Shown here piece by piece: positions 53,641-62,353 of a DNA stretch of 64,000 bases. Source of the DNA: Pseudochelatococcus sp047501465 (GTDB lineage Bacteria; Pseudomonadota; Alphaproteobacteria; Rhizobiales; Beijerinckiaceae). The notes under the pieces were generated by a model that did not search any database, had not been told where the DNA came from, and worked only from the letters and a program-made list of their open reading frames with translations. The position numbers and the translations under genes were made by a program. The stretch covers positions 186,001 through 250,000 of the forward strand of contig NZ_JAZDRL010000001.1 in assembly GCF_047501465.1 (NCBI RefSeq), in the 5' to 3' direction. How positions within the stretch are numbered: the first letter of the stretch is position 1; each line of letters starts with the position of its first letter.

Positions 53641-54392
53641 GCCGATCGCTCCTGTGGAGCAATGGCGATCGACGATAAATCAGACCTTGGGTCGATCGCA
53701 CGTCCCTCCGATTTGCGTTCGGAGTACCGCTCAACAAGTTGCGCGGCATGCGGTCTGGTCAAAATCGTGAAGCGAACCAGCTCTTCCATGACATCAACGA
53801 TACGGTCGTAATAGGCCGATGGTTTCATGCGACCGTCATCGTCGAACTCCTGATACGCTTTGGCAACGCTCGATTGGTTGGGGATGGTGATCATCCGCAT
53901 CCAGCGTCCGAGCAGGCGCAAAGTATTCACTGCATTGAAGCTCTGCGAGCCTCCGGAGACCTGCATGACTGCAAGCGTGCGTCCCTGTGTCGGTCGCATT
54001 CCACCCATGTCGAGCGGAAGATTGTCGATCTGGGCTTTCATCAGTCCTGTGATCTGGCCATGGCGCTCTGGAGAACACCAGACCATGCCTTCTGACCACA
54101 TTGCATGCTCGCGCAACTCATGGATTGCCGGGTGATCATCTCCGTGTACTTGATCGGGAAATGGCAGGTCGCTGGGGTCGAATATGCGCGTCTCGGCACC
54201 GAAGAATTGTAAAAGACGCGCTGCCTCCTCTGTTGCCAGTCGAGAAAACGAACGTGGCCGCAGTGATCCATAAAGGAGCAGTATACGAGGAGGGTGGTCG
54301 AGTGAGCCTAGCCCTTCGCCGGGACGCTCCAGAGCAAAACGTTTGTCGAGAGCGGGCAGATGGTCGGCATCGTTCAGGGTGCGCAGTCGCAT
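53637..54392 (-). CDS. arsH: Arsenical resistance flavoprotein ArsH
   Basis: A 251-residue NADPH-dependent FMN reductase-fold protein. The FMN-binding loop is ILLLYGSLRPRSFSRLATEE, and SEGMVWCSPERHGQITGLMK with the following KAQIDNLPLD is the ArsH-specific stretch. ArsH oxidises trivalent methyl- and aryl-arsenicals to less toxic pentavalent forms. The ATG at 54392 begins two bases after the acr3 stop with GGAG ahead; a TTG two codons upstream is the alternative. It is coupled to acr3 and to the monooxygenase. Confidence 0.93.
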   Translation of the reverse strand: MRLRTLNDADHLPALDKRFALERPGEGLGSLDHPPRILLLYGSLRPRSFSRLATEEAARLLQFFGAETRIFDPSDLPFPDQVHGDDHPAIHELREHAMWSEGMVWCSPERHGQITGLMKAQIDNLPLDMGGMRPTQGRTLAVMQVSGGSQSFNAVNTLRLLGRWMRMITIPNQSSVAKAYQEFDDDGRMKPSAYYDRIVDVMEELVRFTILTRPHAAQLVERYSERKSEGRAIDPRSDLSSIAIAPQERSA

Positions 54393-54394
54393 GA

Positions 54395-55474
54395 TCAAGC
54401 TCCAGTCTGCGTTGCAGTGGGGGCGCTTGCAGGGAACCAGCGTTGCCCGAGCCGCAATGCGACATGAACCAGCATAATGAGTACAGGCACCTCAACGAGT
54501 GGCCCGATGACGGCGGCAAAGGCAACTGGCGAAGCTAGGCCGAAGGCCGCGATGGCGACTGCTATGGCGAGCTCGAAGTTATTTCCAGCGGCGGTGAAGG
54601 CAATTGCGGTCGTGCGTGGGTAGTCCGCCTCGATCAGCTTGCCCATGGCGAAGCTGACGATGAACTGGACGAAGAAGTAGATCGTCAACGGGATCGCGAT
54701 CAGGGCTGCATCCATCGGTAGTCGCAAGACATCGCTGCCTTTGAGGCTGAACATGGCAACGATGGTGAACAGAAGTGCGGCTAGCGTGATCGGGCTGATG
54801 CGGGGCAGGAATACGTTTTCGTACCAATCGGCCCCCTTGCGCGTGGTGAGTATGCGGCGTGTCAGATAGCCTGCAAGGAAGGGAATGCCGAGATAAATCA
54901 ACACCGCTTCCGTGATCGTCCAGAAGCTGACATCAACGATGCTGCCTTCTAGGCCAAAGAGTGGCGGCAGAAATGATAGGAACAGCCACGCGTAGGTTGA
55001 AAAGAAGAGGATCTGGAAGATCGAGTTGAAGGCAACGAGACCGGCGACATACTGATTGTCACCTTTTGCAAGCTGGTTCCAGACCAGAACCATGGCGATG
55101 CAGCGCGCAAGACCGATCAGGATCAGTCCGGTCATGTATTCGGGGTAGTCACGCAGGAAAATGATCGCCAGTACGAACATAAGTGTCGGGCCGATGAGCC
55201 AGTTCTGGATAAGCGACAGAACAAGGACACGCTTGTCGGCAAAAACGCGATGCAGTTCCTTGTATTTCACCTTGGCAAGCGGCGGGTACATCATCAGGAT
55301 CAGACCGATTGCGATCGGGATGTTTGTCGTGCCGACTGACATTGCATTAAGCGCGTCTGGCAAACCTGGGAAGACTGTGCCGAGAGCAACGCCGAGTGCC
55401 ATTGCGGCAAAGATCCAGAGTGTCAGGTAACGGTCAAGAAAAGATAATCGGCTGACCGGCTGAGGCGTTGCCAT
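54395..55474 (-). CDS. acr3: Arsenite efflux transporter ACR3
   Basis: A 359-residue transporter with ten membrane helices of the BART superfamily. The catalytic cysteine is Cys125 in LIGLARCIAMVLVWNQLAKG, and the conserved glutamate helix is AAGNNFELAIAVAIAAFG. It exports arsenite (and in some cases antimonite) using the proton gradient. It belongs with the bacterial Acr3 proteins of about 350 residues. It follows arsC-arsN by 30 bases and is coupled to arsH. Confidence 0.95.
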   Translation of the reverse strand: MATPQPVSRLSFLDRYLTLWIFAAMALGVALGTVFPGLPDALNAMSVGTTNIPIAIGLILMMYPPLAKVKYKELHRVFADKRVLVLSLIQNWLIGPTLMFVLAIIFLRDYPEYMTGLILIGLARCIAMVLVWNQLAKGDNQYVAGLVAFNSIFQILFFSTYAWLFLSFLPPLFGLEGSIVDVSFWTITEAVLIYLGIPFLAGYLTRRILTTRKGADWYENVFLPRISPITLAALLFTIVAMFSLKGSDVLRLPMDAALIAIPLTIYFFVQFIVSFAMGKLIEADYPRTTAIAFTAAGNNFELAIAVAIAAFGLASPVAFAAVIGPLVEVPVLIMLVHVALRLGQRWFPASAPTATQTGA

Positions 55475-55504
55475 GATGTATGCTCCAAATTCGAAATGAG
55501 GCGT

Positions 55505-56326
55505 TTACGGGCGCAGCGAGCGCTTCCGGAGCGTGGCTGATTTGGGGCACAGCTCATTCGCCTGGCGTGTGTCGAGAATTGCTTGCGGGGCATCGGCCCG
55601 CTCGACCGCCTTGAAGGCGAGTTTTTCGAGCCAGCCATCAGCTGAGTTGGTCAGCACATATCCGGTGCGTGCACCTGCATCGAAGGCCTTGCGCATCAAA
55701 AGCAGCATGAGGTTTCGCCCGATCCCGCGTTCTCGATGGTCTGGCAGAACGACGATGGAGCGTAGCAGGGCATCATTGCCATAGAGCTCAAACCCGCCAT
55801 AACCGACGGTCTCACCTTCCGGGACAGCAAAGCGGAACCATGTGCTCCCGGCATCTGATAAGTCATCCGTTGGCAGCCCTGCATCCGCCAACGCTTGAAC
55901 AAGAGCATCATCAGCCTTGATCTGATGTGCCCTTAGCAGCGGTGCGCCTTCCTCCTTTTCTATCGTTTTGATGTCTTCCGGTAGAAGCTCGAGGACTATA
56001 TCCGATGGGCGGCAAAGGCTGGCACCTTTGTCAGTTACAACGATTGGGCGGTTGATGAGGGCTGGATGCGCCATCATGGCATCGATCAGCCCCTCATCAG
56101 TCAGTGCAGGGTCGTCCAGGCCAAGCTCCTTGAACGGGGTACCCTTCTCGCGCAGCAGGTCGCGGGGACGCATATTCATCAGGCCCAGCAACTCGACCAG
56201 CCGCTCTCTACTGGGGGGTGTCTTGAGATATTCGATGATCTGCGGCTTGAGGCCGGCAGCCTCGATAATCGCCAGCGTGTTGCGAGACGTGCCGCAATCG
56301 GGGTTGTGATAGATTGTGATGTTCAT
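55505..56326 (-). CDS. arsC: Arsenate reductase fused to a GNAT acetyltransferase (ArsC-ArsN)
   Basis: A 273-residue fusion. Residues 1 to about 140 are a glutaredoxin-coupled arsenate reductase: NITIYHNPDCGTSRNTLAII with nucleophile Cys11, and RPIVVTDKGASLCRPSDIVL with the conserved arginines. From about residue 145 a GNAT domain follows (LRSIVVLPDHRERGIGRNLM as acetyl-CoA loop), the ArsN type known to acetylate phosphinothricin-like arsenicals. One protein thus combines arsenate reduction with a second detoxification activity. An alternative ATG 11 codons upstream overlaps arsR; the chosen ATG gives the standard ArsC N-terminus. Confidence 0.9.
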   Translation of the reverse strand: MNITIYHNPDCGTSRNTLAIIEAAGLKPQIIEYLKTPPSRERLVELLGLMNMRPRDLLREKGTPFKELGLDDPALTDEGLIDAMMAHPALINRPIVVTDKGASLCRPSDIVLELLPEDIKTIEKEEGAPLLRAHQIKADDALVQALADAGLPTDDLSDAGSTWFRFAVPEGETVGYGGFELYGNDALLRSIVVLPDHRERGIGRNLMLLLMRKAFDAGARTGYVLTNSADGWLEKLAFKAVERADAPQAILDTRQANELCPKSATLRKRSLRP

Positions 56327-56351
56327 ATTGCCCCGGTCGGTCGCAGGTGCA

Positions 56352-56714
56352 TCAAGCATGGGTAGTTTCCTTGTTCGGCACGCAGCGGTTGCTTAGCGCT
56401 GCAATCGCAGGCGCGCACACGTCTGGATGCCCCTGGCAGCAGTCCTGCATCAGGAATTCCACCAGCGCCGATAGCGCGGCGTAGGATGCGCTGTAGATGA
56501 TAGATCGCCCCTCGCGACGGGACTCAATCAGCCCCGCATGCTCCAGATGACTCAAATGAAACGACATGCGCGACGATGAAGACCCATCCATAGCTTCACC
56601 GATTGCCCCAGCGGCCATGCCTTTGGGGCCTGCGGCAACAAGCAGACGGATGATCCGAAGGCGGGTTTCCTGCGATAGGGCAGCAAGCGTGACAATTGCG
56701 TTCTTTTCGTCCAT
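56352..56714 (-). CDS. arsR: ArsR-family repressor of the arsenic operon
   Basis: A 120-residue winged-helix repressor (ALSQETRLRIIRLLVAAGPK, then SSSRMSFHLSHLEHAGLIES and the wing RREGRSIIYSA). The arsenite-sensing thiols are not in the classic ELCVCDL site; instead a C-terminal set, FLMQDCCQGHPDVC, offers three cysteines, as in the ArsR type common in alphaproteobacteria. It heads the operon arsR - arsC-arsN - acr3 - arsH - arsO and is expected to repress it until arsenite binds. Confidence 0.9.
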   Translation of the reverse strand: MDEKNAIVTLAALSQETRLRIIRLLVAAGPKGMAAGAIGEAMDGSSSSRMSFHLSHLEHAGLIESRREGRSIIYSASYAALSALVEFLMQDCCQGHPDVCAPAIAALSNRCVPNKETTHA

Positions 56715-56715
56715 A

Positions 56716-56744
56716 TCTCAACCTCTCAACATATATTGAGATAT
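56716..56744. promoter_or_regulatory. Probable ArsR operator
   Basis: Just upstream of the arsR start lies CTCAA-CATATA-TTGAG (56725-56740), nested in a longer TCTCAA...TTGAGA dyad. Its position over the expected promoter fits autorepression by ArsR. Confidence 0.6.
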
Positions 56745-56806
56745 AGAGCCCTATTCATCAGAAGGCAAGAGGCTATAAAAGCTGGTGGCCATAGAGTGCG
56801 CCGAGC

Positions 56807-56859
56807 TTAGAGCGGTTTTGCGTATTCTTGAATCATGAGCTGTTTGCAACCCGCTCTAA
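56807..56859. repeat. Second Hyphomicrobiales-type intergenic repeat
   Basis: Arms TTAGAGCGG (56807-56815) and CCGCTCTAA (56851-56859) enclose TTTTGCGTATTCTTGAATCA and further bases. The outer arms and the TTGAATCA core resemble the dispersed repeat family seen near 45.3 kb. It lies between arsR and the P-type ATPase gene inside the island. Confidence 0.6.
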
Positions 56860-56884
56860 TTTCTATGGTTTCCGCAACTTGCGT

Positions 56885-59620
56885 TCAAACATAAGGAGTG
56901 GGATCATGCCCCTTTATCCGTCTAAATGCGAGACGGATTTGTTTTTCGGTTTCAATGATCGCGAATAGCGCCGCTCCTATCGCGAGCACCAATACACCAT
57001 CCCAGAATTGGATAGAAACGGTGGCAAATACGGCCTGCAATGGCGGCAGGTAAGTGATTGCAAATTGTGCCACAGTAATAATAACCACCACCGTCCAAAC
57101 AACTTTTGTGCCACGCAAGGCTTTCCATGTCAGCGAAGTGCCGTAGATATTGCGAATAAAGAACAGGTGGAAAATCTCCATGACTACCAATGTATTCACC
57201 GCCAGCGTGCGTGCCAGCTCAATCGAATAGCCCCTATCAATGGCATATGAATAAATGCCGTAAACTCCACTAAGGAATAAAATAGACACCAGCACGATGT
57301 GCCAGACCAGTTCTCCAGACAGTATCGGCTCGTTGCGCGGACGCGGTGGACGTCGCATGGTGTTCTCTTCGGTTGGCTCGAACGCCAACGCAATGCCAAG
57401 CGTCACGGCGGTAATGAGATTAATCCAGAGGATTTGAATGGGTGTAATAGGCAGCGTTGTGCCAATGATCAATGCCACAACAACAGTCAGGGCTTCGCCT
57501 GTGCTGGTCGGTAGCGTCCAGCTGATCACTTTTTTAATATTATCATACACGGTTCTGCCTTCACGCACGGCGGCAACGATGGAGACGAAATTATCATCCG
57601 CCAACACCAGCTCCGCTGCCTCCTTGGCCGCTTCACTACCTTTCTCTCCCATCGCAATGCCGGCATCAGCGCGTTTGAGCGCAGGGGCGTCATTTACCCC
57701 ATCGCCGGTCATGGCAACCATCATGCCGTGCGATTGCAGTGCCATAACAAGTCGCAGCTTATGTTCCGGGCTGGTGCGAGCGAAAATATCGCAGTTCAGC
57801 ACCGCATGCTGCAACGCTGCATCGGCCATGCTATCGATATCGGCACCGGTCAAAACCATGTCAGGGTTTTGAAGCCCTACCTGCTTGCCAATGGCGCCCG
57901 CAGTTTTTGCATGGTCGCCGGTTATCATTTTCACCCTGATACCTGCGCCATGGCATTCCGCAACCGCGGCAATCGCCTCCGGACGCGGCGGGTCAATCAT
58001 GCCGACCATACCAAGTAATGTTAGGGTTCCTTCCACATCCTTATGTTCGAGCACGGTGTGTTCAGGGGGGATTGATTTAACCGCAAATGCCAGCACTCGT
58101 TGACCGAGTGCGGCGATCAATTCTACTTTTTCATTCCAGTAAGCGGTATCCAGCGGTTCCGTTCCGCTATTGGCGCCGCGCTGGTTCTCGCACATGGATA
58201 GAATGCGTTCCGGCGAACCTTTGACGAAGATAAATGCATGGCGGTCATGGTCATGGTCCAGCGTGGCCATGAAGCAGTGTTTGGCGTCAAATGGAATTGC
58301 GTCAGTGCGCATCCATGCAGCCTGCTGTTTGCGTGTATCTACATCCATCTTACCGGCAAAAGCCAGCAGAGCCCCCTCCATCGGATCGCCCACTACATGC
58401 CACACCCCATCCTTTTCATGGAGTGCTGCATCGTTGCATAGCGTAGCAGCGCGGGCCAGCTCCTCAAGCACTGCATGATCGGAAGGAGACACATGCGCAT
58501 CTTCCAGCTTCAATATGCCTTTGGGCTCATAGCCTATACCCTCCAGCGCGAATAGATGACTGCGTGTGAGGACAGAGGCTACCATCATTTCGTTGCGCGT
58601 CAGCGTGCCGGTTTTATCGGTGCAGATGACAGAAACCGAACCCAGCGTTTCTATGGCAGGAAGCCGCCGGACGATAGCGTTACGCCGCGCCATGGCCTGT
58701 ACGCCAATCGCCAGGGTTATCGTTAATACCGCAGGCAATCCCTCTGGTATAGCCGCCACCGACAGCCCCACCACCGCCATGAACATTTCCGTGAAATCAC
58801 GGTGAACAACAAAATATCCCCACGCCAGCAGCAAGATGGCAATCAGCAGGATCAGAATAGTTAGCCATTTGGCGAACGCTCCCATTTGCTGCACCAGGGG
58901 CGTGGTAAGCGTTTCCACCTCTGAAAGCAGGCCACTGATGCGCCCGATTTCTGTCTGATCTCCGGTGGCTACCACCACACCTTTGCCCTGACCACTACTT
59001 ACCAACGTGCCTGAAAACGCCATGCAAAAGCGGTCGCCAAGCGGCGCGTCTGTAGCAACTGGTTCGATATGTTTCTCTACCGGCACCGATTCACCGGTTA
59101 AAATTGCTTCCTGTACGGAAAGCCCATGTGCGGTGAACAACCGCAAATCGGCTGGTACTTTATCGCCGGCCTCCAGCAATACGATGTCACCCGGAACCAG
59201 TTCCTCACCATCGACGCTGATACGCTCTCCATCACGAATTACGTTGGCATGGGGCGCCAGCATGTAGCGGATGGCGTCCATGGCTTTTTCTGCCTTGCCC
59301 TCCTGTATGAAGCCGATAATAGCGTTTGCAATCACCACGGCGAGAATAACACTGGTATCAATCCAGTGATCGAGCGCCGCCGTCATCACCGCGCATCCCA
59401 ACAGTACATAGATCAGGATATTATGGAAATGCTGGAGAAAACGCATAAAAGCACTGCGGCGGGCGGTTCCCGGCAGGCGGTTTTTTCCGAACTTCTCAAG
59501 CCTTGCCTCAGCCTCCTTTTGGGTGAGGCCATTGGTCGAAGATTCCAGCAGTTTAATGACACTATCGACCGATGCATGTTGCCAGGTGGCCTGACCTCCT
59601 TCCGACTTTAGTTTTTGCAT
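56885..59620 (-). CDS. P2-type cation-transporting ATPase (PMA1/Ca2+-ATPase-like)
   Basis: A 911-residue P-type ATPase. It has an N-terminal cation ATPase domain, TGES at 175-178, PEGLP (292-296) in the fourth helix as in Ca2+ and Na+/K+ pumps, the phosphorylated Asp335 in VICTDKTGTLTRNEM, the nucleotide domain (FVKGSPERIL) and the hinge MTGDGVNDAPALKRADAG. The fifth- and sixth-helix regions (NLITAVTLGIALAFEPTEEN) differ from SERCA. There is no heavy-metal CPx motif or N-terminal metal domain, so it is not a Cu/Zn/Cd pump; Ca2+, Mn2+, Na+ or K+ are candidates. The ATG with GAGGAAG is chosen over one five codons upstream. Confidence 0.88.
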   Translation of the reverse strand: MQKLKSEGGQATWQHASVDSVIKLLESSTNGLTQKEAEARLEKFGKNRLPGTARRSAFMRFLQHFHNILIYVLLGCAVMTAALDHWIDTSVILAVVIANAIIGFIQEGKAEKAMDAIRYMLAPHANVIRDGERISVDGEELVPGDIVLLEAGDKVPADLRLFTAHGLSVQEAILTGESVPVEKHIEPVATDAPLGDRFCMAFSGTLVSSGQGKGVVVATGDQTEIGRISGLLSEVETLTTPLVQQMGAFAKWLTILILLIAILLLAWGYFVVHRDFTEMFMAVVGLSVAAIPEGLPAVLTITLAIGVQAMARRNAIVRRLPAIETLGSVSVICTDKTGTLTRNEMMVASVLTRSHLFALEGIGYEPKGILKLEDAHVSPSDHAVLEELARAATLCNDAALHEKDGVWHVVGDPMEGALLAFAGKMDVDTRKQQAAWMRTDAIPFDAKHCFMATLDHDHDRHAFIFVKGSPERILSMCENQRGANSGTEPLDTAYWNEKVELIAALGQRVLAFAVKSIPPEHTVLEHKDVEGTLTLLGMVGMIDPPRPEAIAAVAECHGAGIRVKMITGDHAKTAGAIGKQVGLQNPDMVLTGADIDSMADAALQHAVLNCDIFARTSPEHKLRLVMALQSHGMMVAMTGDGVNDAPALKRADAGIAMGEKGSEAAKEAAELVLADDNFVSIVAAVREGRTVYDNIKKVISWTLPTSTGEALTVVVALIIGTTLPITPIQILWINLITAVTLGIALAFEPTEENTMRRPPRPRNEPILSGELVWHIVLVSILFLSGVYGIYSYAIDRGYSIELARTLAVNTLVVMEIFHLFFIRNIYGTSLTWKALRGTKVVWTVVVIITVAQFAITYLPPLQAVFATVSIQFWDGVLVLAIGAALFAIIETEKQIRLAFRRIKGHDPTPYV

Positions 59621-59691
59621 CTTTATCTTCCTCAATTTAGAAAGACTTGGCCGGAAAGATAAAACCGTTCGACTTTAGATCGCGGACTCAA

Positions 59692-59874
59692 TTAAATCCA
59701 AACGATTATAACAGCAGCGAGAGCGACGGCAGACAGGTCATTCTGGGCGAAATGGTCATATCGTATTGCAATCCTTCGCCAGTTTTTGAGAAGCGCTCGA
59801 TGACATTTCGCTGTCGGCAGCATAGCCGGGGAGCATCGTGACCGGTCTGGCAGCAGCTTTCTTGAATTCCACAT
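59692..59874 (-). pseudogene. C-terminal remnant of an IS5-family transposase
   Basis: The last 38 or so codons of this 60-codon frame, ALLKNWRRIAIRYDHFAQ followed by NDLSAVALAAVIIVWI, match the C-terminus of IS5-family (IS427 group) transposases, whose pattern is LKDWRRIxTRYDRxxxxFxSAxxxAAxxIFW. The rest of the transposase is missing. It lies between the P-type ATPase gene and the SulP gene, marking past insertion activity in the island. Confidence 0.75.
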
Positions 59875-59948
59875 GCTGTCTGTTGGAATGGCAAGAGTAC
59901 ATATTGTGAATCAATCTAAACCCGTGCTAAATATTTTCCATTAGACAG

Positions 59949-59997
59949 GACTCGGTGAAATTCCGAGTGGCTATTTCGGCCGCCTATCCGCCGGATA
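59949..59997 (+). other. Structured leader upstream of the SulP gene
   Basis: Two adjacent hairpins: ACTCGG-TGAAATT-CCGAGT and TATCC-GCC-GGATA. They lie about 90 to 135 bases before the SulP start. The first recalls part of a cobalamin riboswitch core, but no B12 box or other conserved parts follow. Confidence 0.35.
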
Positions 59998-60083
59998 ACG
60001 CAATTAACGACATTTTCTAACGGGTCTTGAAAGACGCCGTTTGTCGTATGCGAACCTCGTCCGCAAAATTCTTCGCGCGCGAG

Positions 60084-61589
60084 ATGATGAAAGCCCTATA
60101 TCATATGAATCTTGTCCATCTACGGAGCGAGTGGGCTCCAAACATTACGCGTGAGCTGTTAGCTGGTACTGTTGTTGCGCTGGCATTGATCCCCGAGGCG
60201 ATTGCATTTTCCATCATTGCCGGTGTCGATCCGAAAGTTGGCCTTTATGCTTCTTTCTGCATCGCAGTTGTAACAGCCTTTGCGGGCGGTCGTCCGGCGA
60301 TGATATCAGCTGCCACCGGGGCCATGGCGCTATTGATGATCACGCTCGTGAAGGAGCATGGAATTGGCTACCTGTTCGCCGCCACCATCCTCACCGGCCT
60401 GTTACAGATTGTTGCCAGCGTCCTCAAGCTCGGCGACTTAATGCGCTTTGTTTCGCGATCCGTTGTGACGGGGTTCGTCAATGCGCTCGCCATTCTCATC
60501 TTTATAGCCCAGATGCCAGAGCTTCTTGGTATGGGCACAACCGTTTATCTGATGACGGCTGTCGGTCTCGTTATCATATATGGGCTTCCCTATGTGACCA
60601 AAGCCATTCCTTCGCCGCTCGTGACGATCGTGCTGCTAACAGCCGTTACAATGTATTTTGGTTTTGACATCCGGACTGTCGGGGACATGGGTGCTTTGCC
60701 GAGCGAATTGCCCTTCTTCGCCATTCCCGAGGTGCCATTCACTCTGGAGACACTGAAGATCATCTTGCCCTATGCGCTCACGCTGACCATGGTCGGATTG
60801 CTTGAGAGCCTGATGACAGCGGCAATCATTGATGAGATGACGGACACCACCTCTGATAAGAACCGCGAGTGCGCGGGGCAGGGGCTCGCAAACATTACCG
60901 CGGGTTTCTTTGGCGGCATGGCGGGTTGCGCTATGATTGGCCAGTCGGTCATTAATGTCACGTCAGGTGGTAGAGGCAGATTGTCCACGCTGTGGGCCGG
61001 GGCTTTCCTCCTTTTCCTTATTGTCGTGCTCGGTCCGTATGTTGCGCAAATACCTATGGCTGCTTTGGTCGCGGTGATGATCATGGTATCAATCAACACC
61101 TTCCAATGGCAGTCTATCCGCACGCTGCTGACGCATCCCAGAAGCTCCAGCTTCGTCATGCTGGGTACAGTAGTAGTGGTGGTGGCAACGCACGATTTGG
61201 CCAAGGGCGTGTTGTTCGGAGTAATTCTGAGCGGCCTCTTCTTCGCTCATAAGGTCTCGCGTTTCTTCGGGGTATCCTCGAGGCGTGATGAGGCGAAGGC
61301 TGTTCGTACCTATACCGTCACCGGCCAAATCTTCTTCGCGACGGCTGAAGCTTTTCACTCGGCTTTTGACTTCAGGGAAGAGGACTTAAAAGGTGTGGTC
61401 ATCGATCTGACTGCATCGCACTTTTGGGATATCACCAGCATAAACGCGCTGGACAGGGTTGTACTAAAGTTCCGCAACCATGGCATCTCAGTCGATGTCA
61501 TTGGCATGAACGAGGCGACAGCCACCATGGTCGAGCGATTGGCTACGCATGATAAGCCGGGGGCTGTGCTCAGTTCGTCGGGGCACTGA
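60084..61589 (+). CDS. SulP family anion transporter with STAS domain
   Basis: A 501-residue SulP transporter. The N-terminal EWAPNITRELLAGTVVALAL and VVALALIPEAIAFSIIAGVD segments are family signatures, followed by about ten to twelve helices and a C-terminal STAS domain (EEDLKGVVIDLTASHFWDIT). Members carry sulfate, bicarbonate or other anions; the short STAS domain and proteobacterial origin do not settle which. The start is uncertain: TTG at 60027, ATG at 60048, ATG at 60084 and ATG at 60108 are all in frame, none with a strong ribosome site. A long imperfect hairpin follows the gene. Confidence 0.88.
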   Translation: MMKALYHMNLVHLRSEWAPNITRELLAGTVVALALIPEAIAFSIIAGVDPKVGLYASFCIAVVTAFAGGRPAMISAATGAMALLMITLVKEHGIGYLFAATILTGLLQIVASVLKLGDLMRFVSRSVVTGFVNALAILIFIAQMPELLGMGTTVYLMTAVGLVIIYGLPYVTKAIPSPLVTIVLLTAVTMYFGFDIRTVGDMGALPSELPFFAIPEVPFTLETLKIILPYALTLTMVGLLESLMTAAIIDEMTDTTSDKNRECAGQGLANITAGFFGGMAGCAMIGQSVINVTSGGRGRLSTLWAGAFLLFLIVVLGPYVAQIPMAALVAVMIMVSINTFQWQSIRTLLTHPRSSSFVMLGTVVVVVATHDLAKGVLFGVILSGLFFAHKVSRFFGVSSRRDEAKAVRTYTVTGQIFFATAEAFHSAFDFREEDLKGVVIDLTASHFWDITSINALDRVVLKFRNHGISVDVIGMNEATATMVERLATHDKPGAVLSSSGH

Positions 61590-61599
61590 TCTTCCAACG

Positions 61600-61649
61600 A
61601 CTAAAGCACGCAGTATCCTTCCGCAATGGATACTGCGTGTGCTTTTAGT
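61600..61649 (+). terminator. Long imperfect hairpin after the SulP gene
   Basis: ACTAAAGCAC plus GCAGTATCC pairs with GGATACTGC plus GTGTGCTTTTAGT, with a two-base bulge and a 9-base loop. No T tract follows the stem, so termination efficiency is doubtful. Confidence 0.55.
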
Positions 61650-61766
61650 GAAGTACCGGGAGCGCATGCAGATCCCGAAAATAGGATAATACTCATCCGC
61701 CGTTTGCGCGGGGTTCATACCACCTAAGCTGTTTCCTTTGCCCTTAATCCCTCGAAAGGGGTGGTG

Positions 61767-62324
61767 CTAAACAGGTTGATTTATATGGCAATTCGTTGCT
61801 ACCCGTTGGTTCCATGGCATCTTGGCGACCAGCGTTGCAAGGCCACAAAAGCCGGTAGTGCCAGCGATGGTTAGGCCGATTCCGATAAGCCCTGTGATTA
61901 GCAAGAAGGCAGGTGCAGTGAGAAAATAGCCAATCAGGCTGGCTATTGTCAGCAACAGACCAATAATAAGCTGCACCTGACGGTCAAGCGGTAGGAAGGA
62001 TTTATTGGAAGTTACTAGCGTTAACCCTGCTGCGCGCCAAGCTTCAATGCCGCCTTCTAGATTATAGATATCCAGGCTGGGGTCTTCTGCCAACAGCTTT
62101 TCGCATGCCGAACCACCACGCCCGCCTTTGCGGCAATGGATCACCAGCTTCTTGCCTGTATAATCCGGCAATGCTGCCTTACTCACTCTACTCAGCGGCA
62201 TTAAAGTTGCGCCCTGAATGTTCTCGGCGGCATATTCCGCCGGTTCGCGGACATCCACCAGCACGGCTTGCCGGGTTTCCAGCCATTGCTTAAGTGTGTT
62301 CGCATCGATTGTTTTGAGCGCCAT
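61767..62324 (-). CDS. Rhodanese with C-terminal membrane domain (YgaP-like)
   Basis: A 185-residue protein: a single rhodanese domain (VLVDVREPAEYAAENIQGA, catalytic Cys64 in LVIHCRKGGRGGSACEKL) followed by two hydrophobic helices of the DUF2892 type (LLLTIASLIGYFLTAPAFLL, ITGLIGIGLTIAGTTGFCGL). E. coli YgaP has the same layout and transfers sulfane sulfur at the inner membrane. The start at 62324 has GAGGAAC ahead. It follows the repressor gene on the same strand and overlaps it only in the longer, unlikely reading. Confidence 0.9.
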   Translation of the reverse strand: MALKTIDANTLKQWLETRQAVLVDVREPAEYAAENIQGATLMPLSRVSKAALPDYTGKKLVIHCRKGGRGGSACEKLLAEDPSLDIYNLEGGIEAWRAAGLTLVTSNKSFLPLDRQVQLIIGLLLTIASLIGYFLTAPAFLLITGLIGIGLTIAGTTGFCGLATLVAKMPWNQRVATNCHINQPV

Positions 62325-62353
62325 TATTTTAGGTTCCTCTAATTTAGTTATGC

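Noticed and set aside
56885..59620. Heavy-metal (CPx) assignment for the P-type ATPase because it lies in an arsenic island
   Set aside because: The fourth helix has PEGLP, not CPx, and there is no N-terminal metal-binding domain; it belongs to the P2 group.
59941..60000. Possible cobalamin riboswitch before the SulP gene
   Set aside because: Only one hairpin resembles the core; the B12 box and the other conserved joining regions are absent.
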